Origin: Atriophallophorus winterbourni
Lineage: Eukaryota; Platyhelminthes; Trematoda; Plagiorchiida; Microphallidae
DNA length: 64,000 nt
Assembly (NCBI GenBank): GCA_013407085.1
Contig: JACCGJ010002714.1
Span: forward strand, 1 to 64,000
Direction: 5' to 3'
Part shown: one piece after another, positions 30,988 through 41,397 of the stretch
Layout of the letters: each line of letters opens with the position of its first letter
Position numbering within the stretch: position 1 is the first letter of the stretch
The notes under the pieces: model-generated
What the model was told of the DNA's origin: nothing
Seen by the model: only the letters and a program-made list of their open reading frames with translations
The model's database searches: none
Position numbers and translations under genes: made by a program

Positions 30988-31230
30988 ATGTTTAACTTGT
31001 GTTCAATACTCGGTGTTGTGAACTGTGCAGAGCTGTTATTTATCCACGCTCAGGATTGCCGACCTGACTACAGCGAAACACATCAATTATTGAGACGTGA
31101 TCAATCCTTACATGAACTCAAGATTACAATTCTCTACTTGCAAAAGTTCGTAAACTTTTGTTATAATATTTTTTGTCTTCATTCTCTCGGTGTCACGTCT
31201 AAGCTAATTCACCACTTCCTATTCGCTTGA
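30988..31230 (+). CDS. Hypothetical ORF, partly conserved between arms
   Basis: 80 codons beginning M-F-N-L-C-S-I-L-G-V-V-N-C-A-E-L-L-F-I-H-A. The right-arm counterpart (46,752-46,958, minus) shares the first 45 residues or so, then shifts frame. Probably non-coding arm sequence. Confidence 0.15.
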   Translation: MFNLCSILGVVNCAELLFIHAQDCRPDYSETHQLLRRDQSLHELKITILYLQKFVNFCYNIFCLHSLGVTSKLIHHFLFA

Positions 31231-31619
31231 GAATATTTCCTACTGCTGTATTTAAGGCATTCGTTTCAAACACTTTGTGTTGTTTAAATGTTGTACGAGA
31301 ATCATATTCTCATTGAGAAGCTATCTCTGTCATTATCATAAAAAGTGTTTCACATTATCCGATTGACTTATCAATGTAATCCTTATTAATACATCTCAGC
31401 CGATATAATTCATTGAATGGCAAGCTTTCACAAAAGCTATCAAATACATCACAATACATTTCAGAACGCCGTCGTATCGACTATCCTTTATTCGATTTAT
31501 GTCGAGATACGTTTGTCGAAATAAATTTTCTATTAAGAATTTGCGAACAAATTTTAATGTGATTTTTTTATCTCATGTGAATATTTCCATGTGTCATTTG
31601 TAGAGAATTTTTGTTTTTT

Positions 31620-31760
31620 CTTCCAAGATAAATCTGAAGCTGAAATCCTGATCTTTATCGATTGTAACACCTTCCGTATTCTTCTTAACTTCGAGCATTT
31701 CGTGCTGGCACGGTTAATAGCATCGGATAAAATGCTCGGCCCAAGCCATTAGACAATGGG
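31620..31760 (-). other. Possible terminal coding exon, left copy
   Basis: The minus strand reads E-V-K-K-N-T-E-G-V-T-I-D-K-D-Q-D-F then S-F-R-F-I-L-E-E-K-T-K-I-L-Y-K and a stop. The right arm (46,200-46,314 plus) has the same residues with partly silent changes (GGT/GGG, TTT/TTC). The composition looks protein-like, but no upstream exon was found. Confidence 0.3.
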
Positions 31761-31879
31761 TTTCATGTTTCAGTGAAAAACATCTTCGAACAGCTTGGTT
31801 GTACCAACCATATTCAACAGTGGCATACAAGCTCAATTCGATGGAGATTGATAGATCACTCCATTAATACATTGGTCTC

Positions 31880-32075
31880 GCGAAGTTAGATTCAGAAATC
31901 AGTAAGTCTGTCAGTTATATCAATTGTCTGATCGTTCATAGCTCTACAGATAAAGGATTGATTGATGTGGTGGTCACGTCGGAATAGATAGATGCTGGAA
32001 AAACTGAGTTCATATTCGTCAATGAGGCATGGAACCACGTTTCTATTATTGTAACTATGTCTTGCGCAGGGTGAA
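31880..32075 (-). pseudogene. CR1-like LINE endonuclease fragment (left arm)
   Basis: The minus strand gives F-I-C-R-A-M-N-D-Q-T-I-D-I-T-D-R-L, matching F-I-C-R-A-M-S-D-Q-I-L-D-I-T-D-T-L in LINE ORF2, with an internal deletion where the right copy (45,805-46,030) still encodes G-G-T-T-L-Y-I-D. It predates the inverted duplication, as both arms carry it. Confidence 0.75.
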
Positions 32076-32079
32076 GGTG

Positions 32080-32280
32080 CCAAACTTATCTAACAGTGGC
32101 ATACTCGCGCAACTTGTTAATTATTCTTCCACTATTTCGAGAGCACTGGTATTTTGATCATACGCTCTCTAACATATGAGTGTATACAGCACGAAACCGG
32201 TCGTGGAGTGTGTGAGTGTTTGATAGAAATGCATGCAAATGAGCATTTTTTATGTGGTTTCAATGTTTTATGAATTTAAG
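32080..32280 (+). repeat. Dispersed GAAACCGGTCGTG repeat (left arm)
   Basis: Complete-looking copy, mirrored at 45,620-45,800 in the right arm and related to 8,455-8,660. Non-coding. Confidence 0.65.
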
Positions 32281-32490
32281 CAAATTGTACTCATGATCTG
32301 TTGCCTACAGGTTCTATGTAGACAAGAAATGTCAGATAACCATATTTAGGCTGTGCTCACATTGCACTACACTATACTGACCTCAGAGAGTTCGAGAAAG
32401 AAAAACTGTTTCTCAATTGCTAATAATCACTTTCATTCAAGCTGAAACATATCGTTCAATTTTTATGTAAAACACACATAAAACAATGTC

Positions 32491-32673
32491 TTATTGATGT
32501 TCGTTGGTTGCGAAAAACGAGCATGAGGTGCAACGAGAGCTCTTCATGAAATAAACGATCGATCGATATATACTAAACTTGAAATCGAAATTCATACCTT
32601 GGTGTTTATGGGATAACATGTGCTTCCAAATAGCTATGATTTGAACATGACGAAATGTAACAAATGTGGGCAT
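32491..32673 (-). CDS. Hypothetical ORF near inner arm boundary (left copy)
   Basis: 60 codons, M-P-T-F-V-T-F-R-H-V-Q-I-I-A-I-W-K-H-M, mirrored at 45,198-45,380 with the frame kept. No domain is recognised. Listed because it is open in both arms; it may be chance. Confidence 0.2.
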   Translation of the reverse strand: MPTFVTFRHVQIIAIWKHMLSHKHQGMNFDFKFSIYRSIVYFMKSSRCTSCSFFATNEHQ

Positions 32674-32984
32674 TGGTTTGTGTTCTTGTTCTGAATAAGA
32701 TAGTCGATTTACAGATGAAGAAATATTTGTCCAGACAGCTGTCAGACTCTAGTGGGTATCATTGTGAAATGACAATTCTTGGCTAACAACGACGGTTTTC
32801 GATAGTAGAGGGTCATATGCATCGAATTGCCCTTGGACTAATCAAATATAGATTTTTTTTAAGAATTATGTTCGCGGTAGATGGATAGCAATATGAGCCA
32901 CCTTCAGTCGTTGCAGTCATACTTGCACACCCTACGTGTATGCCAGTTTCATGCTCATACAGCTTCTCAGATGAATAAACATTT

Positions 32985-33125
32985 CGCTAAAAGAGGCACA
33001 ATCTCTCTTGCAGCGCCACTTCGATATGCAGTTGCACACTCGCTGGGTGATTGACGTTCAGCAGACGACAGTGTTGTTGCTGCTGCTTCAGCTTGGAAGA
33101 TGACACTTTATATAATGCTGCGTGT
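32985..33125 (-). mobile_element. RTE 3' tail fragment in spacer
   Basis: CACAATCTCTCTTGCAGCG, AGTTGCACACTCG, GACGTTCAGCAG and a GACACTTTA word occur in the same order as the RTE 3' end at 19,170-19,310 (ACAATCTCTCCCGCAGCG, AGTTGCACGTCGGCGG, CTGCGTTCAGC, GACGCTTTAC). Old and decayed. Confidence 0.55.
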
Positions 33126-33639
33126 TGAAAAAGTTCACAAAATATGATTTGTTTATGCTTTTAGGAATTAGATGAACGAATGTTGAATTCGAAAGCACAA
33201 TGTGGAAATAGTACTAGTATTATCCTTAGAATAATCTTCAATGAAAAAATAAGAAACACGGAACTCATTAAAAATAACACCTGGATATGTGTTCCCTCAA
33301 GCGAAAGGATTGAGTGATTGATGATGCAGTGATTTTCCAGATTGTGTTAAAATATATGTCGATTGGGTTGTAGAAAAAAATTGGTTTTCTCTAGTTCTGT
33401 GTAGAGTTGCTAGGAATTATCAGCGAGTATATTATCAACTAGTAGATTACTCAAAGAAAAGCCATAAACGTGTTAAATGAAATCCAGTGTACTTTAATAC
33501 GGATAGAATTAAGATGAGAATTCCGAGTTAAGTCGTCAGAAATGATGATTCCTTGATAACCCACAAGTTCATCTATACTGTGTAATGTCGATTTGATTGT
33601 AGATTACCGAGGTTTTGTGTAAATATAGCAGTGCCCAGT
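33126..33639. other. No recognisable gene
   Basis: AT-rich spacer sequence without recognised repeats or coding frames. Confidence 0.45.
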
Positions 33640-33950
33640 CCTTTGAAATATTCCTAAATTTAATCACGACGGTCCTTAAGGGAAACGCTTGACTAGACTT
33701 TCGCTCTTATTAGAGCTCATCAGCAATGCATATCCGCTGCTTCACGTGGGATTCGAACCAACGACCATCTCCATTGTAGTCCCATGCCTTGCGACCTGGG
33801 TTACCGTCCATTGTTTGACTGATCGCAATTAGTCGTTCATGAATCTTTCACTATACTGTCATATTTGAGTAGTTCGTCTGCTTGTCCAGTCGTGAAGGAC
33901 CCAGCAACAGCTGTTGTCGTCGCTCAACCTATTACTGTAGATTGCTTTAC
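33640..33950 (-). mobile_element. tRNA-derived SINE, copy E, with intact hammerhead core
   Basis: Minus strand: box B GGTTCGAATCCC near 33,748-33,760, a tRNA-like GCAAGGCATGGGACTAC region, CGATCAGTCAAACA, and the hammerhead core at 33,680-33,729. The 84-bp tail is cut short (GGACCGTCGTGATTAAAT). Independent copy of the family at 28,977-29,411. Confidence 0.75.
33680..33729 (-). ncRNA. Hammerhead ribozyme core in SINE copy E
   Basis: Minus strand: CTGATGA (33,717-33,723), stem II GCTC/GAGC around TAATAA (33,703-33,716), GAAA (33,699-33,702), then GTCTAGTC ending in a GTC triplet. Stem I (GCATTG with CAAGCG) is imperfect, so cleavage may be weak. Confidence 0.65.
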
Positions 33951-34570
33951 TATTTTTTACGCCTATTGCCGCGTGAATTAGAGGATACAAGTTCTAGAGG
34001 TTTTTAGATTTAAAAACTATTATTTCTATCCTGACCACATTGTAATTTTATCGAACACAGTTAATAGAGTATCTAAGTGGCTCTTCATTAGTGCACCACA
34101 TCCAATAGCCATATCGTCAGCGTATTTGAGACAGAAAGTTGAGAGCGGCTAAGGAAAAGATATCAATCAACCAATTTTAAAATTTCATTTCAAAAATAAC
34201 TTATTCCATATATTACAAAAAATATCAAAAATAACTTAAGTCCATATATTAAAAATGACTTCTGCATGAAATTCCTTGTTGTTCCGACTCCATAACAATA
34301 ATTTTATCTCAACAACCGTCTTGCTGTGCACATCGACCCTAAATTTTAGCGACGGCATTGTTCTCCTTTGGTTCTTCCTTTGGTTCCGCAGGTGCCGTGG
34401 ATTTGGAACACTTGCTGCATGGTGAACAGTTTGTACTTCATGTTTAACTGCCCTGACGTACATCACAACACACCTATGTAGAGGACACTCCGTTCTGCTT
34501 TTACCGATAATAACGCGAGAAGCAGCATACTCCGTTTAAAAGCGCGTGAAGCTCATCGCCTGCATCAGAC
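33951..34570. other. No recognisable gene
   Basis: Low-complexity AT-rich sequence (TTATT/AATATC words near 34,190-34,250) and a 76-codon minus-strand frame at 34,236-34,466 without a recognised domain. Confidence 0.4.
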
Positions 34571-34774
34571 GTCCGAAGCAGACAATAACGAATGTCACTT
34601 TTTTGAAGCGAAGCGAAGTGCGAAGCGACTTTTCGAAGTGCCCTAACTGCCCTTCGCAATGGCGAATAGTATCAAAGCGAATATCCGAAGTGCACTTCGC
34701 AATGGCGGAGCGAAGCGAATATTCGCTTCGCTTTAAATCCCAAAGCGAAGTATTCGTTATTGTCTGGTCCGAAG
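34571..34774. repeat. 8-bp target duplications flanking hAT-type MITE
   Basis: GTCCGAAG at 34,571-34,578 and again at 34,767-34,774. Eight-base duplications are the signature of hAT transposition. Confidence 0.85.
34579..34766. mobile_element. hAT-type MITE, 188 bp
   Basis: A perfect 15-bp terminal inverted repeat CAGACAATAACGAAT sits at each end, bracketed by a GTCCGAAG duplication. The interior is packed with GCGAAG/CTTCGC words in both orientations, many arranged as local palindromes, so the whole unit can fold. It has no coding capacity and would need a hAT transposase supplied elsewhere. Confidence 0.88.
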
Positions 34775-35363
34775 TATAACTCCTAAATCAAGTATTGCGA
34801 CTTCCAGTATATTTGGTGCCTCTCGTTGCTGTCTGCTATCCTAATTGGGTGCATGTTCAGACAGACAGACACGTTAACGGGCGGACGCATAATTTTGTGC
34901 TCTGATACTTTTGAACATTACTCGTCACTCGCTGATCTTATTTGGATTATTCGTACACCATTCGATTTCGACTGGAGAGATCTATTGGGCTCAATCAGCT
35001 CTAGTGTCCTGTGGTCAATATTTCGGAAGTTACTATTTTCCACATCACCGTGTAAATTGTGTGCGCGAGCAAAATTTGTTGTCGCTGTTTTGACTTGGTC
35101 ACGACCAATATCGTTCTAAAGATCTTTTTCGGCTGAATTTAACAAGCCGTGCCTCGTTTGTGCGGAATCAAATCTACGTTTACCACTACTGTTACACGGT
35201 AATTTGCATCCAATACATTGAGATACGTTCCCACTCGAACCAGGCAAATTTCATCTCTCAACCGTGAACCGATCGATACGCGCCTAGTTGTTTCACTGGA
35301 AGCTATTAACACCCACATTCAACGATCAGACGACCTTGGCCAGACGACCTCAACAGCTATCAG

Positions 35364-36640
35364 GTGTCTAGACCTACAAAAACTACGTGTCAAATTTGCA
35401 GAAAGGGGGTAAGTGTGAAATTGAAAGTAGTCATGTGTTATATGTGCTCTACTAAGATCCACACTAATTGCGATAAACTTTTGACTAACGAGGCAGTAGT
35501 CATTAATAATAATCCTGAAATTCCAAGTGTATGTTATGTGTGCAACGTCTGTAGAACAAAGCCGTTAAACGGCGCTGGACCAATGTATCACAACCAGGAG
35601 ATCTAGAGAATCGCATCAAATACTTAGAGAACTGTTCCCAAAAATTCGAGGAAACATTGAAGTCGATAGTAATTGCCCAGAATAACTCACTGTAAAATGA
35701 AACCAATATTAGCCCAACGCTACATCCCGTAACTCTACAAGTTGCTGCGTTAATTGAAGAGAATTTGCGGGAGGCTGAACAGTTTGGTGATGCAGAAGCT
35801 AGCTGCCACTCAGATGTTAGTCACATTAGAATGGCGAAGGGGCGTGTACTGACTGTCCACCAGCAGAATTCCTCTGCTTCAAAAACTAATACTGAAATGA
35901 AAACAACTTTGATGGATCTCAGTGTAATTTGCACTAATGTACCGGAGACATCAGGGACACGTTTCTCGAGTAGAAGAACTCACGACATTGAAAAATGGTA
36001 CCAGCTGTGTTCAATGATGGATATGAGCGCGATACTGCCTTAATCGATAACCCGCCTAAGTCATCACCCCAATTCTTCTCATCTCTACGAATCACGTTTA
36101 TTGAGAATAACTTTCAAAAGCCAAAAAGTGATGGAGGACGTTCTTCTAAACTTTTATTTGCTCCGTACATGTTCACATACTAAATGTCGCATACATGCTG
36201 ATATTCCGTGATGGGAGAGGAAAGGAAATTAAACAATGAGAACTAATCTGACCAACTCAGTGTTGTTCTTCTTGGTGTTCCCGAAAAAACTAACACTGCT
36301 TCGGGAAGTGAAATACAGCACCACGATTTTAAACAGTGGCTATACGTTGTCGACATCATCGGAGCTCACGATTCAGTGGTGGTGGACACTTTTAGAATAC
36401 CTCGGTCACCAAACTATAAAGGTCATAGGCCAAAACCTCTTGAAGTAACATTTTTAACGAAAGGTATGATGGAATCAATTAGTGCTATCTGGAAAGCTAA
36501 CCATAGGAATCTCCCGAAGGATGTCAGAATGAGTGATCACAGACTTTCTTGAAATTCTAACGAACCACGCCTTTTACAATCAGACGAGACTCCGATTAGA
36601 AACACTGTAGCAATCCCAAAAAAACGACCAATGTCCGAAT
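35364..36640 (+). pseudogene. LINE ORF1 (PHD-like finger), spacer copy
   Basis: Open piece 35,364-35,606 has C-Q-I-C-R-K-G, V-M-C-Y-M-C-S-T-K-I-H-T-N-C-D-K and C-Y-V-C-N-V-C-R, a C4-H-C3-like zinc-finger pattern. Later pieces (35,765-36,043; 36,236-36,448) correspond to the middle and C-terminal parts, with S-V-V-V-D-T-F-R-I-P and K-P-L-E-V-T-F in broken frames. Confidence 0.65.
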
Positions 36641-36689
36641 CTCGAAGGGTCGGACTAATAGACCAGCTTTAAGCTCGATCACTGTATAC

Positions 36690-38880
36690 GGAAACCACAA
36701 TCAATTGCCTATATACAAACGCAAAATGCCTGTTAAACAAACAAGCTGAACTAAAGGATCTCTGCAATCAGCACTCACTCGACGTCATAGCAATAACTAA
36801 GACATCGTTCCAACCTCACGTGACCGATAGTGAGCTCTCTATTCCAAACATGACACTGTTTCAGAGAGACCGCCTAAGAACAGGTGGTGGAGTAGCTGTT
36901 GACCACCATGAACGTTTATACTGTTTGGTAGTTACAGACACTGAACTCTATCTGGAAGACAGTATATGGTGCAACTTAAAGCTCGAATCCGGCGACAGTT
37001 GCATCTTTGGTGTAGATTACCGTTCACTATCATCTTTGGATGTGTATAACAAAAAACTCTTGAAAGCAATGCAGTACGCCGGAAAACAGCGCAATTCGCA
37101 ATTGCTGATTATGAAAGACTTCAATTTAACCGAGTAGATCATCCACCTCTATCACTAGACTAAAAATTTCGCTGAAAGTTCGATTACATCCCTTTGTATA
37201 ATCATGTTTTTGATTATACACGACAACGAAATTTCCAACAGACTTCTGTTCTAGACCTAGTCTTAACCTCCGAAGCCACAGCAGTTGAATATGTTTAGTA
37301 TCACCCTCCGCTGGGTCGGAGCGACCCCCTCGTTCTGCTATTTTAATATGTGTGCAATGCCAGTATAATTGTAAAGCAAACAAAACGAAATAGTAAAGTG
37401 GATTACATTGGTTTGATGGAAACAATGGTAGTTTTCGATAAACATAATATAAATTTCAGTGATCGCGACTCGCATTGCACAACCCTGACAGATTAAATAA
37501 TCAACATGATACATTTCAATTCTGAATAGGTCTCGAAACATAATAGCAAAGAACAACACTTCAGAATTCGCAGTAAGACTAGAAAATGGTTGACAAAGCG
37601 AAATTTGGCATTGGCTATTTACAGGGTTGCCAGAACTGATTCGACGTGGGCAAACTATCGCGAATTGCGGAATCAAGTCACAAATCTCATCCGAGAAGAC
37701 ACAAAATATCACCAGCTTCAGCTGGCGGTAAGAATGCATCGAAATCCCAAACTGCTTCATCGAACTGTTAACAACGCTACTATGCTGAAACACGGAGTAT
37801 TTCCGATCATGACTGATAACGGACTTCACTGATTCTGTGCTGGAAACCGCAAACGCTCTAGCCAGTTTTTATTCACGAGTTTTCATCCCAAAGGATGAAT
37901 TACAACGGTCAGAATTATGCCGGAGACTATACACGATGTATGCATCAGTTCGGAAATAGTGCAGCATTACCTACGTAAATTGAATATCAACAATTCGCTT
38001 GAAGCTGAAGGAATCACACCTGCAATCCTAAAGTTATGCAGCAGTCAATTGTGCAAACCACTTCGTGATTTATTTAATCACTCCCTGAGGGAGGGTGTTG
38101 TGCCTAATGACTGGAAGTGAGGAATCATAACACCCATCTTGAAAGGTGGAACTCGTTCTGACCCAGCAAATTACAGCCCTGTTACACTCCGCCCAGCGAT
38201 CTCAAAAGTTATGGAGCGAATTGTGTGCGAAAGAATTTTGAGTCATCTCGAAGCCCAAAACTTGCTGGCCAGAGAGCAACATGGATTTAGGAAGTCTCGT
38301 TCTTGCTTCACTAACCTACTGGAGACACTGCATGACTGGACGCAGGCAGTGAATAATGGTTGTTGCGTGCATGCATGTTACTTGGAAATATCAAAGGCGT
38401 TTGATCGCGTGGACCATTCTATACTCCTTAGCAAGCTGCACGATGTTGGTATTACTGGGTGCATTCTTATTCGGCTGAGAAGTTACCTTCTTAATCGCTA
38501 GGCAACTGTACGTATCGATGGTGTGATGTCTGGGAAAATCGAAGCCACAAGCGGTGTTCCACAAGGTTCGGTACATGGTCCGCTTCTCTTTTTGGTCTAC
38601 AACAACGACCTTCCGAAACTTGTCACAGCTAAAATGTTTCTTTTTGCTGATGATGTTAGAGTTTGGATGCGAATCACGTCAAGCGTGGACTGTTTGCGCT
38701 TACAAAGCGATTTGGATGTATTGAACAGCTAGTCGGAGCGGAACAAACTTCCATTCAACTTCCGAAAGTGCAAAATTTTGCAAATAGGCAAAGATTTTTC
38801 ATTCTCATACAACCTTGGATCAAACTAACTGGAATGGACAACCGAAGAAAAAGACTTCGGCGTATGTATTAGTATAAGTC
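36690..38880 (+). pseudogene. LINE ORF2 (endonuclease-RT), spacer copy, dead
   Basis: The endonuclease reads S-I-P-N-M-T-L-F-Q-R-D-R-L and L-L-I-M-K-D-F-N-L. The RT reads HGFRKSRSCFTNLL, CYLEISKAFDRVD, G-V-P-Q-G-S-V-H-G-P-L-L-F and F-L-F-A-D-D-V-R-V-W. Motif A has glutamate in place of the first catalytic aspartate. There are stops after the endonuclease and inside the RT, and a stretch at 37,340-37,560 does not read as coding. Confidence 0.8.
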
Positions 38881-39389
38881 CTAAGAATAGCATGCAATGT
38901 GAATCAGTGTACAACCGAGCTTGCCGCATTCTAGGTATGCTTCGGCGTATTTTCGGACATTTTTTCCCGTGAATCATTCTCTATGCTCATAAATACGTAT
39001 ATTAACCCGGTGATAGATTACTTAGTGCAAGCTTGTTTCTTATGGAAGTCCCCACCGTCAGATGTTGTCCAATATTCTAGTGAAAGGATTTTCAGGAACA
39101 AATTGGATATATTTATGCGTAGTAACTCCGCCCTGCATCTCGTTCATAAAACATGATCTTTTTCCAGACGAATATTTTTTTATCATGCAGCAACAATACA
39201 TGACATCTTTGTAACTACAAAAGTGTCGATCTTCCTAATGACTCAATTTATTTTGTATATATATATTTATCGTCCATATACGAATATCCTGTGGTGTTGT
39301 ACAGCTACGATCTTTTATATACCATAAATTCTTGAATCTTGAATCATGTTGTTTATGAATCAACCGACATGCTGACTGTTTTTCCCTAC

Positions 39390-39700
39390 CAGCGAAACGA
39401 ATTACTAAACCAAAAAAAGTTTGCTGAAGAGATACGAAATCTGTTGCCATTGAGCCTGCAAGTTATTAAAAACTTGCTCTCGACCGCTCACTCTGAAGGC
39501 ATTGTGAAAAGAGTCGTCTGGAAGCTCACCAGAAGCAGATAATGCTCTTGGCTGCTGAACGCAGATAACGCCGCCGGCTTGTAACATACACCCCACAACA
39601 AAATTGTACCCAGAGATGGAAGCGCTGTGAGAGAGATTGTTCCTTCGGAATCTGAATGTTTAGTGATTTTCAATCCACTGACGAAAGAAACATTTTATTT
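39390..39700 (+). mobile_element. RTE 3' fragment in spacer
   Basis: The plus strand carries CTCTCGACCGCTCACTCTGAAGGC, CGTCTGGAAGCTCACC and GCTGCTGAACGCAGATAACGCCGCCG, the RTE 3' end in the reverse of its 19,230-19,340 orientation, ending with V-P-S-E-S-E-C-L-V. It lies just after the LINE tail. Confidence 0.7.
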
Positions 39701-41220
39701 ACCACAATGGATGTAAAGCCTGCTATGGTATGTTGGAAGGCCAATCATGGGTGAGAAATTGTCCGAAATTTATTGAATCTGATGTAATGTCGCACTTAAA
39801 AATTGGTAATTGAAATTCTGTTAGTTTTATATGTCTGTGACCGTTTCGATGCTCCGTGATATGTTAAATAAAGCCGTGATCTACTACCAAAAATTCCCGC
39901 AATCAACTCCACATTCTCCTGCATTTTGATGAGATTGCAGACAAATTACCAGCAAATATTAATTCCAGTCAAGTGGCATCCAGTTCCGATGTATGCTTTG
40001 ATTCTAAACCTATCAAGACAGGGATGGCGACTTAGCTTTAAAACGCATTTGCTTTTGGATTGTGATTCTATCGCAACATAGATTCATAAATATTTTGTTG
40101 AAATTGCGAAATAAGTAGAGCGGTTAGGATGTAGACACCGTTCATATAAACTAAAATATTTCATTGGAATGAATTTTGAAAGGACCAGTTTAACAAACAT
40201 TTAAGGATACCTGCTGTCGAAATTCATCTCTGCAGCAAATGTAAATTGCAGAATGTATCGATCGTTTATACAATACGGAGTTCGGATATTTATCGGCTGA
40301 AATATTTGGCGTTCGCCTAGTTACGCAGAAGCCCGTTTCTGGTAAGGTGATCAGAGATTAACGACGGGATATTCAAATTTGCTAACCTTGAAAATCTAAT
40401 CGCAGTAAACTCAACGCAAACTATTTATTATATCTGGAAAGAACACAAGCAACTTCAGCCGTCAATTTGAAAATGACACTGGCATGGTTGAGTCGTTACA
40501 TCGATGTTACGATGCACGATTTGTTGACTGTATTTACCTCACTAGTATTTAGCTTTGAATCCTGTGAAACCGGAAAAGCTGAGAGTGGTGTGTAAATATG
40601 AGATTCACATTTATTTTTGACATTTTATCTGACCAGCCTGGATTCCCTGTTTTACATTGCCTTTAACAATTTTAAAAAATCATTTCGTTATTGACCTATT
40701 TTTTCTCATTAAAATAACTTTATATATTTCACACGAATTTTCTCTTCTTTGTTTAACATTCTTTGCCAATTAGGACAACGAGTAATTTGTTTTTGGATAA
40801 GCCACATTTTGCATATTGTTATGTCTGTGCGGTACTACTGTTGGCCCAGCCCGTGTGCTCAAAGAGAACACAACGGTCACTGAACTAGTGTATTCACCGA
40901 ATGCTAAGAGTATCACAAGTGAGCGAATGTGTGAACATCATCGATATTGATTGATGATTAATCGATAGTTCGTTCACTGTCTATACGACAATGTGCGCAA
41001 TCCTAACACATATTGAAGCTTGAACTTGCTAGTTTATTTTATTTACGGATTTTTATTGTCGACTCAATCATTTGCTTATATATATCTTTTCACTACCAAC
41101 TTGTGTTTGCGCGCGTTCAGTCACACCTGATTTAATTAATTTGTCTTCTTTCGCGTGACACATGGCAGAGGCGGAGCAAAACGTTACTTTTGCTTATTCA
41201 CATGCATAAAATTTCGATTG
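39701..41220. other. No recognisable gene
   Basis: AT-rich spacer. No terminal repeats, coding domains or arm homology seen. Confidence 0.45.
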
Positions 41221-41267
41221 GTCAAGAGAGTGCCATTTATACCTGAACACTGTTCGTACCGACACCC

Positions 41268-41311
41268 TTGGTCTGACGAAGCTTCTGTGTTCAGAAGCGA
41301 AACGTTACCAA
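41268..41311 (+). ncRNA. Hammerhead-ribozyme-like motif, 5' pseudo-LTR
   Basis: TTGGT (41,268-41,272), CTGACGA (41,273-41,279), an extra A, a perfect 7-bp stem II GCTTCTG/CAGAAGC with a short loop (41,281-41,298), GAAAC (41,299-41,303), GTT and ACCAA (41,307-41,311) pairing with TTGGT. The stem III region ACGT is palindromic, fitting a dimeric form. Same arrangement as the 3' copy. Confidence 0.7.
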
Positions 41312-41397
41312 AAACTTACTGTACCCTATTCATTGCAAACTTTATTTTCATGATTATGGACTCCCGATCAGTCTCGAACATTTTCAAATATTTTTCT

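Larger units (their letters stand above)
11608..32752 (+). repeat. Left arm of giant imperfect inverted duplication
   Basis: Read in reverse complement, this segment matches 45,118-64,000 in order. Pairs include 11,608-14,390 with 60,257-64,000, the LINE at 14,753-24,444 with 53,724-60,256, 24,769-25,430 with 53,045-53,723, and 29,890-32,752 with 45,118-48,450. The inner boundary is sharp: homology begins at a TAGAGTCTGAC word (minus strand from 32,752; plus strand from 45,118). Arms differ by a few percent by eye and by several transposon insertions. About 25,440-29,890 has no counterpart in the right arm. Confidence 0.92.
34850..39345 (+). mobile_element. CR1-like LINE in spacer, decayed
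   Basis: Plus-strand element with, in order, a 5' region (a TCGACTGGAG word is shared with the 5' region at 48,480-48,890), ORF1, endonuclease, RT and a 3' UTR ending TTCTTGAATCTTGAAT, the tail shared with the left-arm LINE. The 5' boundary is uncertain. Stops and shifts are spread throughout, so it is older than the arm LINE and of another subfamily. Confidence 0.8.
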
